Source of the DNA: Planctomycetaceae bacterium
GTDB lineage: Bacteria; Planctomycetota; Phycisphaerae; Phycisphaerales; SM1A02
DNA: 64,000 nt
NCBI GenBank assembly: GCA_021297795.1
Contig: JAJTGL010000002.1
Span: 1 to 64,000, forward strand
Reading direction: 5' to 3'
A program made the translations under genes and the position numbers. Of this stretch, positions 1 to 9,144 are shown one piece after another (position 1 is the stretch's first letter; every line of letters begins with the position of its first letter). A model generated the notes under the pieces. The model ran no database searches, had not been told where the DNA came from, and was given only the letters and a program-made list of their open reading frames with translations.

Positions 1-954
1 GTCGGAGTGCTCGCCTGCAGGCGTCCCTGCGGATGGGCTCGGTGCGGCGGGCATCGGCGCGACCGGTTCGAGCTTCTCCGGCGGTCGAATCGCGTCGGCG
101 CCAAGCGTGTCGATGGCGACCCGCGAGTACTGGAGCTCGGTCTCCATCCCGCCCGCGCTGACCTTCGCCGTGCGGAACGCGATGAGCCGCGACCGCGGGG
201 CGCTGTCGCCGACGTCGACCGGACGCCAGTCGGAGAGCCGGATCGATTGGCCCGTCGGCGTCGGCGCATTCGCACGCGCGTCCTTCGGCGGCGCCGGAAT
301 GTCAAACCCGTGCACGAGACCGGTCGCGGCGTCGATCAGGAGCGTCCAGCGAGCGTCCGGCGTCGGCGTCCCGCGCGGACGCATCGACAGCCGCCAGACG
401 ATGCGGTTGTCGACCGTCTCGCGCGACTCGGTGCGGAAGTCCTCGAAGCGCTCGGCGATCGAGTGGACAAGCGTCTGGAGGTCGCCGCCGCCGGCGAGTT
501 CCTCGGCCATGCGCGGATCGACCGCGCGCGCCTTGCCTGGTTCACCCATCCACGCCATGCCGGCAGCGACGCCAAGCTCCATCGTGCCGCGTCCGCCTGG
601 CATGGTCTGGACGAGCAGGCGCGCGTCCGGCGCGACGAAGCGGAACTCGATCGTCGCGTCGCCCATCGCGCTCTTCGCGGTCGCGAGCGTGTGGAAGCTC
701 TTCAGCGACCTCCACTCGGCGCCGCCCATGCGCTCGTTCGCGGCGCGCACGAGCGCGTCGGCTGCTGGGAGCGCGTCCTGCACCGATGCCATGGACGCCA
801 CTGGTGCGGGCATGGATGCGGGCACAGATGCGGGGCCCCGCGCGGAGCCGTTCGCCGAACAGCAGGCCGCGATCAGGGCGGCGAGCGCCGTGCGTCCGGG
901 TCGGTTCGAGTGCAGGTTGCGGGAAGCAAGAGGGTGGAGCGTGCTGGTCGTCAT
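1..954 (-). CDS. LolA-fold-like exported lipoprotein, 3' end outside window
   Basis: The frame is open from an ATG at 954 to the left edge, so about 318 residues are visible and the C-terminus is missing. The N-terminus has an Ala-rich hydrophobic stretch ending in LIAACC (Cys 31), a plausible lipobox. The body begins LPAADALVRAANERMGG and continues through strand-rich segments with a GMAWMGEPG motif; it aligns by eye with the next gene upstream (LPKATDLVAKAGEAVGG, then GTTAWAVDPSSG). The pair resembles the outer-membrane lipoprotein carrier/sorting fold (LolA/LolB or DUF4292-like), but the exact function is unknown. It follows the paralogue by 143 bases on the same strand, which suggests a duplicated pair. 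The family is inferred from pattern only. Confidence 0.6.
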   Translation of the reverse strand, partial: MTTSTLHPLASRNLHSNRPGRTALAALIAACCSANGSARGPASVPASMPAPVASMASVQDALPAADALVRAANERMGGAEWRSLKSFHTLATAKSAMGDATIEFRFVAPDARLLVQTMPGGRGTMELGVAAGMAWMGEPGKARAVDPRMAEELAGGGDLQTLVHSIAERFEDFRTESRETVDNRIVWRLSMRPRGTPTPDARWTLLIDAATGLVHGFDIPAPPKDARANAPTPTGQSIRLSDWRPVDVGDSAPRSRLIAFRTAKVSAGGMETELQYSRVAIDTLGADAIRPPEKLEPVAPMPAAPSPSAGTPAGEHSD

Positions 955-1097
955 AGCGCAGTCCAAGTGGTGCAGGGGGTTGCCGAACGACGCGCGGCGT
1001 CGGGAAGTGCTTCCCGACGCCGCGCGCAAATCACTGTTTCCACTGCTTCCGACACGAATTCTCGCCGCGGGCGAGGCTCTCGCGCTGCGCTCCGGTG

Positions 1098-2072
1098 TCA
1101 GGCCTTCGGAGCAGCGGGAGTCGCCGGCGCAGCGGGCGCTGCGGGAGCGGCGGGAGCAGCCGGCTTCGCATCCTTGTCTTCGTCCTCGTCCGCGTCCGCA
1201 TCCTCGTCCGCCGGCTCGGGCTCAAGCAGCGCCTTGATGTCGGCGGGCAGTTCGGCGTCCTTCGGATCGACCTGGTCGAACACCACGGTCTCGATCGTCG
1301 ACACCATCTTCTGGCCCATCTGCTTCACTTCGGTGCGGCTGCCGACCTTGAGGCCGTTGAAGTCGCGGTACTCGAGGATCTCGCTCGTGACCGGGATCTT
1401 GCCGAACTGGGTCTCCACCGTCATCGAGCTGCCGCGGGCGAGGCCGGTTGCCTTCTCGAACCACAGGGTGGCTGACTCGTCGCCGCGCTTGGCGCTGACC
1501 TTCCAGCAGTCGACGCCGGCGAACTGGCCCTCGCCGACGGTCTCGAGCGACGTCCACAGCTTCTCGAGCTCGAACTCCTTGAGGAACGACGCCTCGCGCG
1601 CGATCATCTCGCGCTCGCCACCCTCGACAAGCCGCGGGCCCGACGACGGATCCACCGCCCACGCGGTGGTGCCGTCGAAGCCCTGGCGCACCGAGCCGAA
1701 GCCAGGCAGTTCCATCGACGTGACCATGAGATTCGGAGCCAGGGCCTTCGTCGTCATCTTGCCCTTCATGTTGGCGGCGGGGATCTCCATCGTGCCCGTC
1801 ATCTCGATGGACTTCACCTTGGACCACGCATCCTTGCCACCGACCGCCTCGCCGGCCTTCGCGACGAGGTCGGTCGCCTTCGGGAGGTCGACCTTGGGCT
1901 TCGCGGCTTCATCGGTGGTGGTCGGAGCGGCGGCCGGCGCGGCGGCAGGCGCCTTCGCGGGCGCATCCTGCATCGCGTGCACGAGCGGCGCGATGAGCGC
2001 GAGGCTCGCAGCGACGCCGAGCAAGGTGGTGGTGCGGAGAAGGGGGGAGCGGTTCGTGCGGATGGACTGCAT
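1098..2072 (-). CDS. LolA-fold-like secreted protein with Pro/Ala tail
   Basis: This 324-residue protein has a signal peptide (hydrophobic residues about 15-33, ending VHAMQ) and a central domain (about 60-260) of alternating short strands with the motif GTTAWAVDPSSGPRL, like proteins of the outer-membrane lipoprotein-sorting fold. It probably acts in the periplasm and may bind lipid or an acyl chain; that is inference. The C-terminus is low complexity: an acidic run of Asp/Glu followed by PAAP repeats. It is a paralogue of the protein that follows at the left edge. It lies 90 bases downstream of the S41 peptidase gene on the same strand, so a three-gene transcript is possible. The ATG at 2072 is chosen because it precedes the signal peptide directly. 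Confidence 0.65.
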   Translation of the reverse strand: MQSIRTNRSPLLRTTTLLGVAASLALIAPLVHAMQDAPAKAPAAAPAAAPTTTDEAAKPKVDLPKATDLVAKAGEAVGGKDAWSKVKSIEMTGTMEIPAANMKGKMTTKALAPNLMVTSMELPGFGSVRQGFDGTTAWAVDPSSGPRLVEGGEREMIAREASFLKEFELEKLWTSLETVGEGQFAGVDCWKVSAKRGDESATLWFEKATGLARGSSMTVETQFGKIPVTSEILEYRDFNGLKVGSRTEVKQMGQKMVSTIETVVFDQVDPKDAELPADIKALLEPEPADEDADADEDEDKDAKPAAPAAPAAPAAPATPAAPKA

Positions 2073-2162
2073 GGGTTCGGTTCTCTGGTTGCCGCGTCAT
2101 CGCGCAGCGTGTTGAGGACAGGGAAGAAGTCGGTGACGGCGCGGTGGTTCGCGCGTGTCGGA

Positions 2163-3833
2163 TCAGGGGTTCGCCGGCGGAGGCACGGAGGTTGGTACGT
2201 TCACGGCCTCGACGGGCGCGGCGCCCGCCTTCGCGGCGCGCGCGGCGAGCGTCCGGTCGCCGATCCAGCGGGTCGCGGCGTCGAGCGCCGCATCGCTGCC
2301 GGCGAGCAGCGCCTCGCGCGAGGGGAGCGCGACCTCGTCGGGGATCACGCCGCGGCCCTCGAGCCGCGTGCCCTTGCCGGTCACGAAGTCGGCGACGGCG
2401 TGCATGAGCACGTCGCCGTTCGGCAGCTCGATCGCGTGGGCAGGCAGCGCCATGCCCGCGCTCGTCTCGCCGAAGACGCGGGCGCGGCCGATGTCCTGGA
2501 GGCCGCCCGCGAACACCTCGCTCGTACTCGCGGAGCGCGCGTCGACGAGGATCGCGAGCGGACGCGCGTACGGCCGCACGCGCTTGCCTGCGGTCGACAC
2601 CTTGCGCGGCATCGCGTTGAACTGGAGCGTGTTGTCGCGACCGATCATCGACCCGAGGCTCGCCGGCTCGGAGAGGAAGTGACCGGCGACGCCAGTCGAC
2701 ATCACGCCGACACCGCCCGGATTGCCACGGAGATCGATCACGATGCCGTCGCACGAGCGGAACTCGTCGACCGCCTTGTCGATCGCGGGCGAAGCGCCCG
2801 TGAACCAGATGTTGAAGGAGATGACGCCGATGCGGATCGGCTTGCCGTCGGTCGGAAGTTCGACGACCCGCGATTCGACCTCGACCGGCATCGGGGGCAG
2901 GTTGCCGAACTCCTGCGCTCCGTAGGGCGCGGGAACGAACGCAACCTCGATCGTGCGCTCGCCGTCGGGCGTGCCGAACGTCACTGGAATCGTCGCGCCG
3001 GCGGGGGCGCTGAGCGCCGAGGCTGCGATCGCGAGTTCGGTGCGAAGTTGTCGTGCGTGCGGCGACGAGGGCGACTGCTGCTCCTCACGCGCGAGCGCCT
3101 CGCGAAGCGGCTGCAGCTGATCCGCGACGCGCATCGATCCGACGGCGACGACGGTCCAGCCTGGCTGGATACCCGTGGTTGCGCCAGGAAGGCCCTCATG
3201 GACGCGGAGGACCGTTGGTTCGCCATCGACCATCGTGATGTCGATGCCGCAGACGCCCGGGCCTGAGCCGCCGGCCGGCGCGCTCGTCACCTTAACGCCG
3301 TCGGCGCCGGTGGTCGCGATGTCGCTGGCGGTGGCCGCCGATGCCTCGGGCGCGCGCACCTGCTCGCGCGGCGAGTCGATCGTCGGCGATTGCTCGGCGA
3401 GATCGCCCGGGATGATCGTGAAGTGGCTCTGACCGAGCCGCCCGAGCATCTCGAGGAGGATCGCGCGCAGTTCGTCCTGCGTCTCGACCGAGACGGCCTT
3501 CCCCCGGAGTTCCTCTCGCACGGCGACCCAGTCGACGCCGTTCAGCGTCTTGTCGAAATGACTGTCGCGGACCGTGGTCCAGACGGTGTCGAAGGTCTCG
3601 ACGGGTCGGATCGCGCGTGCGGACGGGGTCTTGGACGCGTTGGACTCGGCCGTCGCATCGGCGCCAGACGGCGTGGCGGTCGACCGCGACGTCGTGGCGG
3701 CGGTCGTGGTGGACGTCGTGCTGGACGTCGTACTGGACGTCGTGGCGCACGCGGCGAGCGTCGCACACGCGGCGAGGAGACCAGCGATGCGGAGTACGAG
3801 CGGGCCGGTCGAACGGTCGGCGTGGAAAATCAT
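2163..3833 (-). CDS. S41 family peptidase, lipoprotein
   Basis: This is a tail-specific/tricorn-type S41 peptidase of about 556 residues. From the ATG at 3833 the protein starts with a signal peptide ending in LAAC (Cys 23) and LAAC (Cys 29), so it is probably a lipoprotein anchored in the envelope; a longer frame to 3902 would put an unlikely leader in front. A Ser/Thr-rich linker follows, then an N-terminal helical part, a PDZ-like segment (GLPGATTGIQPGWTVVAVG) and the S41 core with DLRGNPGG and the nucleophile region SASTSEVFAGGLQDIG. The segment after it reads GETSAGMALP rather than the GKGSVQ that carries the general-base lysine in CtpA/Prc, so it looks like the S41B (tricorn core/IRBP) branch. 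Two LolA-like genes lie downstream. Confidence 0.85.
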   Translation of the reverse strand: MIFHADRSTGPLVLRIAGLLAACATLAACATTSSTTSSTTSTTTAATTSRSTATPSGADATAESNASKTPSARAIRPVETFDTVWTTVRDSHFDKTLNGVDWVAVREELRGKAVSVETQDELRAILLEMLGRLGQSHFTIIPGDLAEQSPTIDSPREQVRAPEASAATASDIATTGADGVKVTSAPAGGSGPGVCGIDITMVDGEPTVLRVHEGLPGATTGIQPGWTVVAVGSMRVADQLQPLREALAREEQQSPSSPHARQLRTELAIAASALSAPAGATIPVTFGTPDGERTIEVAFVPAPYGAQEFGNLPPMPVEVESRVVELPTDGKPIRIGVISFNIWFTGASPAIDKAVDEFRSCDGIVIDLRGNPGGVGVMSTGVAGHFLSEPASLGSMIGRDNTLQFNAMPRKVSTAGKRVRPYARPLAILVDARSASTSEVFAGGLQDIGRARVFGETSAGMALPAHAIELPNGDVLMHAVADFVTGKGTRLEGRGVIPDEVALPSREALLAGSDAALDAATRWIGDRTLAARAAKAGAAPVEAVNVPTSVPPPANP

Positions 3834-4049
3834 GGGATTCAAGAGCTGAGGGTGCTGACGGGTCGGGATCGGGCCGTCCCGGCCGCCGGTGCGCGCATCC
3901 AATCCGGTGGGCCACCGACCGGAGTCGGATGGTAAACGAGGGGGCGTTCGACGCGCATGGAGCCCCGCGCATTCCGTCGCCGTGAGGAATCCTCTTTCGA
4001 ATGCTGTCGGTGTTGCCTGAAAGCCACCATCGCCGCTCGACCCGTCTCC

Positions 4050-4073
4050 TTCATCCGTTCATCCGGATGAATG
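4050..4073. promoter_or_regulatory. palindromic operator candidate upstream of metH
   Basis: The perfect 14-bp palindrome TTCATCCGGATGAA lies at 4058-4071, about 40 bases before the metH start. Its left half is also present as a direct repeat (TTCATCCG at 4050-4057 and 4058-4065), and the flanks extend the symmetry imperfectly. Symmetric sites of this kind upstream of methionine-cycle genes are usually bound by dimeric regulators such as ArsR-type SahR or MetR; which one acts here is inference. No cobalamin or SAM riboswitch core was recognised in the leader. Confidence 0.5.
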
Positions 4074-4111
4074 GTTGAAGGCTTGGGTCCGGCCCCGTAT
4101 CCTCCCCCCCG

Positions 4112-7100
4112 ATGCATCGCTCGCTCCTGAAGGCACTTGAGTCCGGAACCCTCGTCTTCGACGGGGGCATGGGTACCCAGATCCACGCGTGCGCGGATTG
4201 CCGCCCGAGCGACTACCTCGGTCGCGACAACTGCACCGACATCCTGGTGAAGTCGCGGCCCGACATCATCCAGCGGATCCACGAGAACTACTTTGCGGCC
4301 GGCGCGGACGTCGTCGAGACCGACAGCTTCGGCGCGAACATCCTCGTCGGCCGCGAGTTCGACGAGGAGCTCGCGTCGTGGACCTTCGAACTCAACAAGC
4401 GCGCGGCTGAGGTTGCACGCGCGGCGGCCGCGAAGTTCGAGACGGCCGATCGGCCGCGCTTCGCGATCGGTTCAATGGGACCGGGCACGAAGCTCGTCTC
4501 GCTCGGGCAGACGACCTGGGAGGAGATGCACGCGAGCTACTTCGAGCAAGCACGCGGCCTGATCGCGGGCGGCATCGATGGCTTCATGATCGAGACGTCG
4601 CAGGATCTCCTCCAGCAGAAGATCGCGATCAACGCGTGCATCGACGCGCTGCGCGAGGCGGGCCTCACGCCCGACGACCGCGCGATCTTCTCGAGCGTGA
4701 CGATCGAGACGACGGGCACGATGCTGCTCGGCTCCGACATCGCGGCGGTCGTGAATGCGCTCAAGCCGTTCCCGATCGCGTCGCTCGGCCTCAACTGCGC
4801 GACGGGCCCCGTCGAGATGGCCGAGCACGTGGCGTACATCTCGAGGAACTGGGACCGCGCGATCAGCGTGCTGCCGAACGCGGGTCTCCCGATCCTCGTC
4901 GACGGGCGCACCGAGTATCCGCTTGGTGCGCGGCCATTCCGCGACGCGATGCAGCGTTTCCTCGAGGAATACAGGGTGAATTCGGTCGGCGGCTGCTGCG
5001 GCACCACGCCCGACCACATCCGCGAGCTGCGTGCGCTCGTCGACGAGCTCGGCCTCGCGCGCAGGAAGCCCGCGCGCGCGATCGCGCCGCAGGCGCCCGG
5101 CTGCTCGAGCCTCTACGGATTCGTCGAGTTCGCGCAGGAGAACTCGTTCCTCATCGTCGCAGAGCGGACGAACGCCAACGGCTCGCGCAAGTTCAAGCGC
5201 CTGCTCGATGAAAGCGACTTCGACGGCCTCGTCTCGATGGCGCGCGAGGAGATCAAGGACGGCGGGCAGGTGCTCGACGTGTGCGTCGACTTCGTCGGCC
5301 GCAACGGCCCGAAGGACATGGCCGAGGTCGCGTCGCGCTACGTGCGTCAGGTGAACGCGCCGATCATGTTCGACTCGACCGATCCCGCGGTGATCGAGGA
5401 GGGCCTCAAGCGCCACGGCGGCAAGGCGGTCGTCAACTCGATCAACCTCGAGGATGGCGAGGAGCGCCTGAACAGGATCTGCCCGCTGCTGAAGAAGTAC
5501 GGCGCCGCGTGCGTTGCGCTCACGATCGACGAGGACCAGCAGGCGGGCATGGCGAAGACCGCAGCGCGCAAGCTCGAGATCGCCGCGCGCATCCACGATC
5601 TCTACACGCGGAAGTGGGGGCTGCCCGAGGAGGACATCCTCTTCGACCCGCTCACCTTCACGATCGCGACCGGCAACGACGACGACCGTCGCCTGGGCCT
5701 CGAGACGCTCGACGGCATCGCCGCGATCTCGAGGCGCTTCCCGAAGTGCGGCATCATCCTCGGCCTCTCGAACATCTCGTTCGGCCTGAAGCCCTCGGCG
5801 CGCGCGGTGCTCAACAGCGTGTTCCTCCAGCACGCCCGCGAGCGCGGCCTCACGGCGGCGATCGTGCACGCGTCGAAGATCATGCCGCGCAATCGCATCG
5901 CGCCCGAGCACTGGGAGGCCGCGGAGTGGCTCATCTTCGACAAGCGCGGCGCCGAGCGACCTGCGGGCAAGCCGGAGAACTTCGATCCGCTGCTCCATTT
6001 CATTTCACTCTTCCCGGACGGTATGGAGGAGACGGTCGCGAAGAAGTCGCTCGCCGATCTTCCGATCGAGGAGCGGCTCGCGCGGCACATCATCGACGGC
6101 GAGGACCGCGATCTCGACAAGAGCCTCGCCGAGGCGATGACGAAGTATCCGCCGCTCGCGATCATCAACGACCACCTCCTCGGCGGCATGAAGACGGTGG
6201 GCGAGCTCTTTGGCTCGGGCCAGATGCAGCTTCCGTTCGTGCTCCAGTCGGCGGCGGTGATGAAGAAGGCCGTCGCGATCCTCGAGCCGCACATGCCGAA
6301 GGCGGACGCCGACGCCGGCAAGAAGGCGAAGATCGTGCTCGCGACCGTCGCGGGCGACGTGCACGACATCGGCAAGAACCTCGTCGACATCATCCTCTCG
6401 AACAACGGCTTCGAGATCCACAACATCGGCATCAAGCAGCCGCTGCAGGCGATCCTCGACGCATGGCGCCGGACCGGCGCCGATGCGATCGGCATGAGCG
6501 GACTGCTCGTGAAGTCGGTCGCGATCATGGAGGAGAACCTTCACGAGATGAACCGACTCGGCGTGAACGTACCCGTCATCCTCGGCGGCGCCGCGCTCAC
6601 GCGGCACTACTGCGAAAGTCACCTGCGCTCGATCTACAAGGGTCCGCTCTACTACGGGCGCGATGCGTTCGAAGGGCTTGCGGTCTGCGACGCGCTCGCC
6701 TCGAAGTCGCTTGCGACGATCGACGCCGAGATCGACGCGCGCCTCGCGAAGCGCGAGGAGGTCGACTCGAAGGTCGCCCGCGCGCGCGCTGCCGAGCCGC
6801 GTGTCGAGGTCGCGGCGCGCAGCGCGGTGTCGACGACGGTTCCCGTGCCGAAGGCGCCGTTCCTCGGCGACCGGCTCGTCGAGGACATCCCGCTCGAGCA
6901 GGTCTATCCCTACATCAACCTCGTCGCGCTCTTCCGCGGGCAGTGGGGCTTCAAGAAGGGCGACATGAGCGAGGCGGAGTACGAGCGCTTCATCGAGGAG
7001 AAGGCGCGTCCGGTGTTCGACCGGCTCTGCCGTCAGTGCAAGGAGGAGAAGATCCTCCGTCCGCAGGTCGTCTACGGCTACTACCCGGTCGCGAGCGAGG

Positions 7101-7663
7101 GCGATGACCTCGTCGTCTTCGATCCGAAGGATCAGGACCGCGAGATCGAGCGCTTCCGATTCCCGCGGCAACTTGGCCGCGAGAGGCTCTGCATCAGCGA
7201 TTTCTTCCGGCCGCGCGCGTCGGGCGAGAAGGACGTGCTCGGCCTCCAGTGCGTGACCGTCGGCACCGAGGCGAGCCACCGCGCGAAGCAGCTCTTCGAG
7301 CGGAACGACTACACCGAGTACCTCTACCTGCACGGCTTCGGCGTCGAGTGCGCCGAGGCGCTCGCCGAGATGTGGCACAAGCGCATGCGCGCGGAGCTCG
7401 GCTTCGGTCACGAGGACAGCCCCGAGATCCGCAAGCTCTTCACGCAGAACTACCGCGGTTCGCGCTTCAGCTTCGGCTATCCGGCGTGCCCGGACATGAG
7501 CGACCAGGAGAAGCTCTTCCGCCTGATCCGTCCCGAGCGCATCGGCTGCGTCCTCACCGAGAACTGGCAGATCGTGCCCGAGCAGTCGACGAGCGCGATC
7601 GTCGTCCATCATCCCGAGGCGAAGTACTTCGCGGTCGAGAGCGCGGCGCGCGTGCAGGGTTGA
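4112..7663 (+). CDS. metH: cobalamin-dependent methionine synthase
   Basis: MetH transfers the methyl group of 5-methyltetrahydrofolate to homocysteine through methylcobalamin, in the cytosol. All four modules are present in 1183 residues, close to the 1227 of E. coli. The homocysteine domain (about 1-320) has the zinc cysteines Cys229 (GLNCATGP) and Cys295/Cys296 (GGCCGTT). The pterin domain (about 350-620) contains ERTNANGSRKFKRLL and DPLTFTIATG. The cobalamin domain has the cap helix LPFVLQSAAVMKKAV and the DxHxxG motif D749-V-H751-D-I-G754, with His751 as the lower axial ligand. The reactivation domain contains QWGFKKG, QVVYGYYPV and FGYPACPD. It appears monocistronic; a palindrome at 4058-4071 suggests repression by a methionine-cycle regulator. 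Confidence 0.98.
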   Translation: MHRSLLKALESGTLVFDGGMGTQIHACADCRPSDYLGRDNCTDILVKSRPDIIQRIHENYFAAGADVVETDSFGANILVGREFDEELASWTFELNKRAAEVARAAAAKFETADRPRFAIGSMGPGTKLVSLGQTTWEEMHASYFEQARGLIAGGIDGFMIETSQDLLQQKIAINACIDALREAGLTPDDRAIFSSVTIETTGTMLLGSDIAAVVNALKPFPIASLGLNCATGPVEMAEHVAYISRNWDRAISVLPNAGLPILVDGRTEYPLGARPFRDAMQRFLEEYRVNSVGGCCGTTPDHIRELRALVDELGLARRKPARAIAPQAPGCSSLYGFVEFAQENSFLIVAERTNANGSRKFKRLLDESDFDGLVSMAREEIKDGGQVLDVCVDFVGRNGPKDMAEVASRYVRQVNAPIMFDSTDPAVIEEGLKRHGGKAVVNSINLEDGEERLNRICPLLKKYGAACVALTIDEDQQAGMAKTAARKLEIAARIHDLYTRKWGLPEEDILFDPLTFTIATGNDDDRRLGLETLDGIAAISRRFPKCGIILGLSNISFGLKPSARAVLNSVFLQHARERGLTAAIVHASKIMPRNRIAPEHWEAAEWLIFDKRGAERPAGKPENFDPLLHFISLFPDGMEETVAKKSLADLPIEERLARHIIDGEDRDLDKSLAEAMTKYPPLAIINDHLLGGMKTVGELFGSGQMQLPFVLQSAAVMKKAVAILEPHMPKADADAGKKAKIVLATVAGDVHDIGKNLVDIILSNNGFEIHNIGIKQPLQAILDAWRRTGADAIGMSGLLVKSVAIMEENLHEMNRLGVNVPVILGGAALTRHYCESHLRSIYKGPLYYGRDAFEGLAVCDALASKSLATIDAEIDARLAKREEVDSKVARARAAEPRVEVAARSAVSTTVPVPKAPFLGDRLVEDIPLEQVYPYINLVALFRGQWGFKKGDMSEAEYERFIEEKARPVFDRLCRQCKEEKILRPQVVYGYYPVASEGDDLVVFDPKDQDREIERFRFPRQLGRERLCISDFFRPRASGEKDVLGLQCVTVGTEASHRAKQLFERNDYTEYLYLHGFGVECAEALAEMWHKRMRAELGFGHEDSPEIRKLFTQNYRGSRFSFGYPACPDMSDQEKLFRLIRPERIGCVLTENWQIVPEQSTSAIVVHHPEAKYFAVESAARVQG

Positions 7664-7806
7664 GCGAGACACCGCCTCATTCGCACGGATGAGGACCGGC
7701 GCGTGTGCGGTTGCGGAATTGCGTCGGTTTCCTCGCGCCGGGAGCGGTTCCCTCATCGCGCGTCCATCGCGCATGACGTGCCGTTGCGGATACCATCGAC
7801 CCCTTC

Positions 7807-8784
7807 ATGGTCGAACTCGCCGACACCGGGTCCTCCGCGCCAGGCGCGACGCGCACCGCGCTCGCGTACGGCGCCGTCTACCTGATCTGGGGCTCGACCT
7901 ACCTCGCGATCAAGCTCGTTTCACAGCACGGCGCCTTCGTGATGGCGGGCACGCGCTTCCTCACCGCGGGATCGCTCCTGCTCGGGTTCGCATGGCTGAA
8001 GGGCGACTGCCGGCGCAGCGACTTCTCCGCGCGGTCGTGGATGAGCGCCGCGATCGTCGGCTTCTGCCTCATGCTCCTCGGAAACGGCGGCGTCGCGATC
8101 GCGACCAAGTCGGTCGACTCCGGGCTCGTCGCGCTGATGACCGCGATCACGCCGCTCTGGCTCGTCGGCCTCGATTCGATGATGCACCGCACGCACCAGC
8201 GTCCGGGCCCGCTTGTCTGGCTGGGCATCGCGATGGGAATCGCGGGCGTCGTCGTCCTCAAGTTCGGCGACTTCGGCGGCGCGGCCGCGGTGTCGACCAT
8301 CGGTGTCCTCGTGATGCTCGTCGCGACGCTCGGTTGGGCGATGGGCAGCGTCTGGTCGAAGCGGCCCGGCGGCGCGCACTCGCCGGTCGTCGCGACGGCG
8401 ATGCAGATGCTCGCGGGCGGCGCGGTCCTTGTCGCGGCGAGTTTCCCGAAGGAGTGGATCGCGGGCGACGAATGGTCGCTCGTCCAGTCGAACCCCGCGG
8501 ATCTCGCCACGTGGCTCTGGTGGGCGTACCTCGTCGTGTTCGGCTCGCTGTGCGGCTTCACGGCGTACATCTGGCTCCTGCGCAATCAGCCTGCGGCACG
8601 CGTCGCGACCTACGCCTACGTGAACCCGCTCGTCGCGATCGCGCTCGGCTGGCTGCTCCTGTCGGAGCCGATCGGTCTGCGCACGTTCGTGGCGGCGGGG
8701 CTCATGCTCGGTGGCGTCGCGGTGATCCAGCTCGCGAAGGGGCGGAAGCTGATCTTCACCCGCGCACCGATCGCGGCGGAGTGA
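7807..8784 (+). CDS. EamA/DMT-family transporter
   Basis: This is an inner-membrane permease of the drug/metabolite transporter superfamily, 325 residues long. About ten hydrophobic segments are arranged as two EamA repeats. The first starts with AYGAVYLIWGSTYLAIKL (the WGSTY motif is typical of the YedA/RhaT-type branch) and the second begins near SVWSKR. The closing part, YAYVNPLVAIALGWLLLSEP, is the family signature of the second repeat. The substrate cannot be told from sequence; relatives export amino acids or metabolites. It lies 143 bases after metH on the same strand, but with no sign of coupling. Confidence 0.88.
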   Translation: MVELADTGSSAPGATRTALAYGAVYLIWGSTYLAIKLVSQHGAFVMAGTRFLTAGSLLLGFAWLKGDCRRSDFSARSWMSAAIVGFCLMLLGNGGVAIATKSVDSGLVALMTAITPLWLVGLDSMMHRTHQRPGPLVWLGIAMGIAGVVVLKFGDFGGAAAVSTIGVLVMLVATLGWAMGSVWSKRPGGAHSPVVATAMQMLAGGAVLVAASFPKEWIAGDEWSLVQSNPADLATWLWWAYLVVFGSLCGFTAYIWLLRNQPAARVATYAYVNPLVAIALGWLLLSEPIGLRTFVAAGLMLGGVAVIQLAKGRKLIFTRAPIAAE

Positions 8785-9144
8785 GGGGCGCGCGGCGGGA
8801 GGCATCGGTGGCCGAACTTGGCCACAGGCGGTGAGATTCGACGCGGATGCGTCGAGACTGGCCACTGATTCATGGCTTGAAACGACTCGTTTGAGACACG
8901 AGTTGTGCGGTTCACGTAGCAGAGACCTTCGAAGCGAAGACCGTCTTGCCCAGCGCCTCCGTCCGGCAGAAGAGGCGAGGAGATCGCCGTCCCCCACGTC
9001 ACAGCATCACCGTGATCGCCCGGTCCGCGCGGCACGGCGAGCGGACCTGGACACCGGCGGAGGACCGGCGGCAGTGCCCGCGTCTCTCCGGAAAGTCCGA
9101 GTTCGTACGTTGTGCCGCCGCGCGCGCCGCGGTAGCGTGCACAC
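8785..9144. other. non-coding gap with one weak hairpin
   Basis: No credible gene was seen in these 360 bases. An imperfect inverted repeat, ACGACTCGT (8882-8890) and ACGAGTTGT (8898-8906), can form a 9-bp stem with one G-U pair and a 7-nt loop. It is not followed by a T-run, so it is a weak terminator or leader candidate only. The start region of the downstream Tat oxidoreductase contains no recognisable riboswitch. Confidence 0.4.

Noticed and set aside
7-2115. Long plus-strand open frame opposite the two LolA-like genes
   Set aside because: It is Arg-rich shadow translation of GC-rich antisense; the minus-strand frames have signal peptides and homologous cores.
3990-4111. Cobalamin or SAM riboswitch before metH
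   Set aside because: No B12 box or SAM-riboswitch core can be found; the leader is short and dominated by the palindrome.
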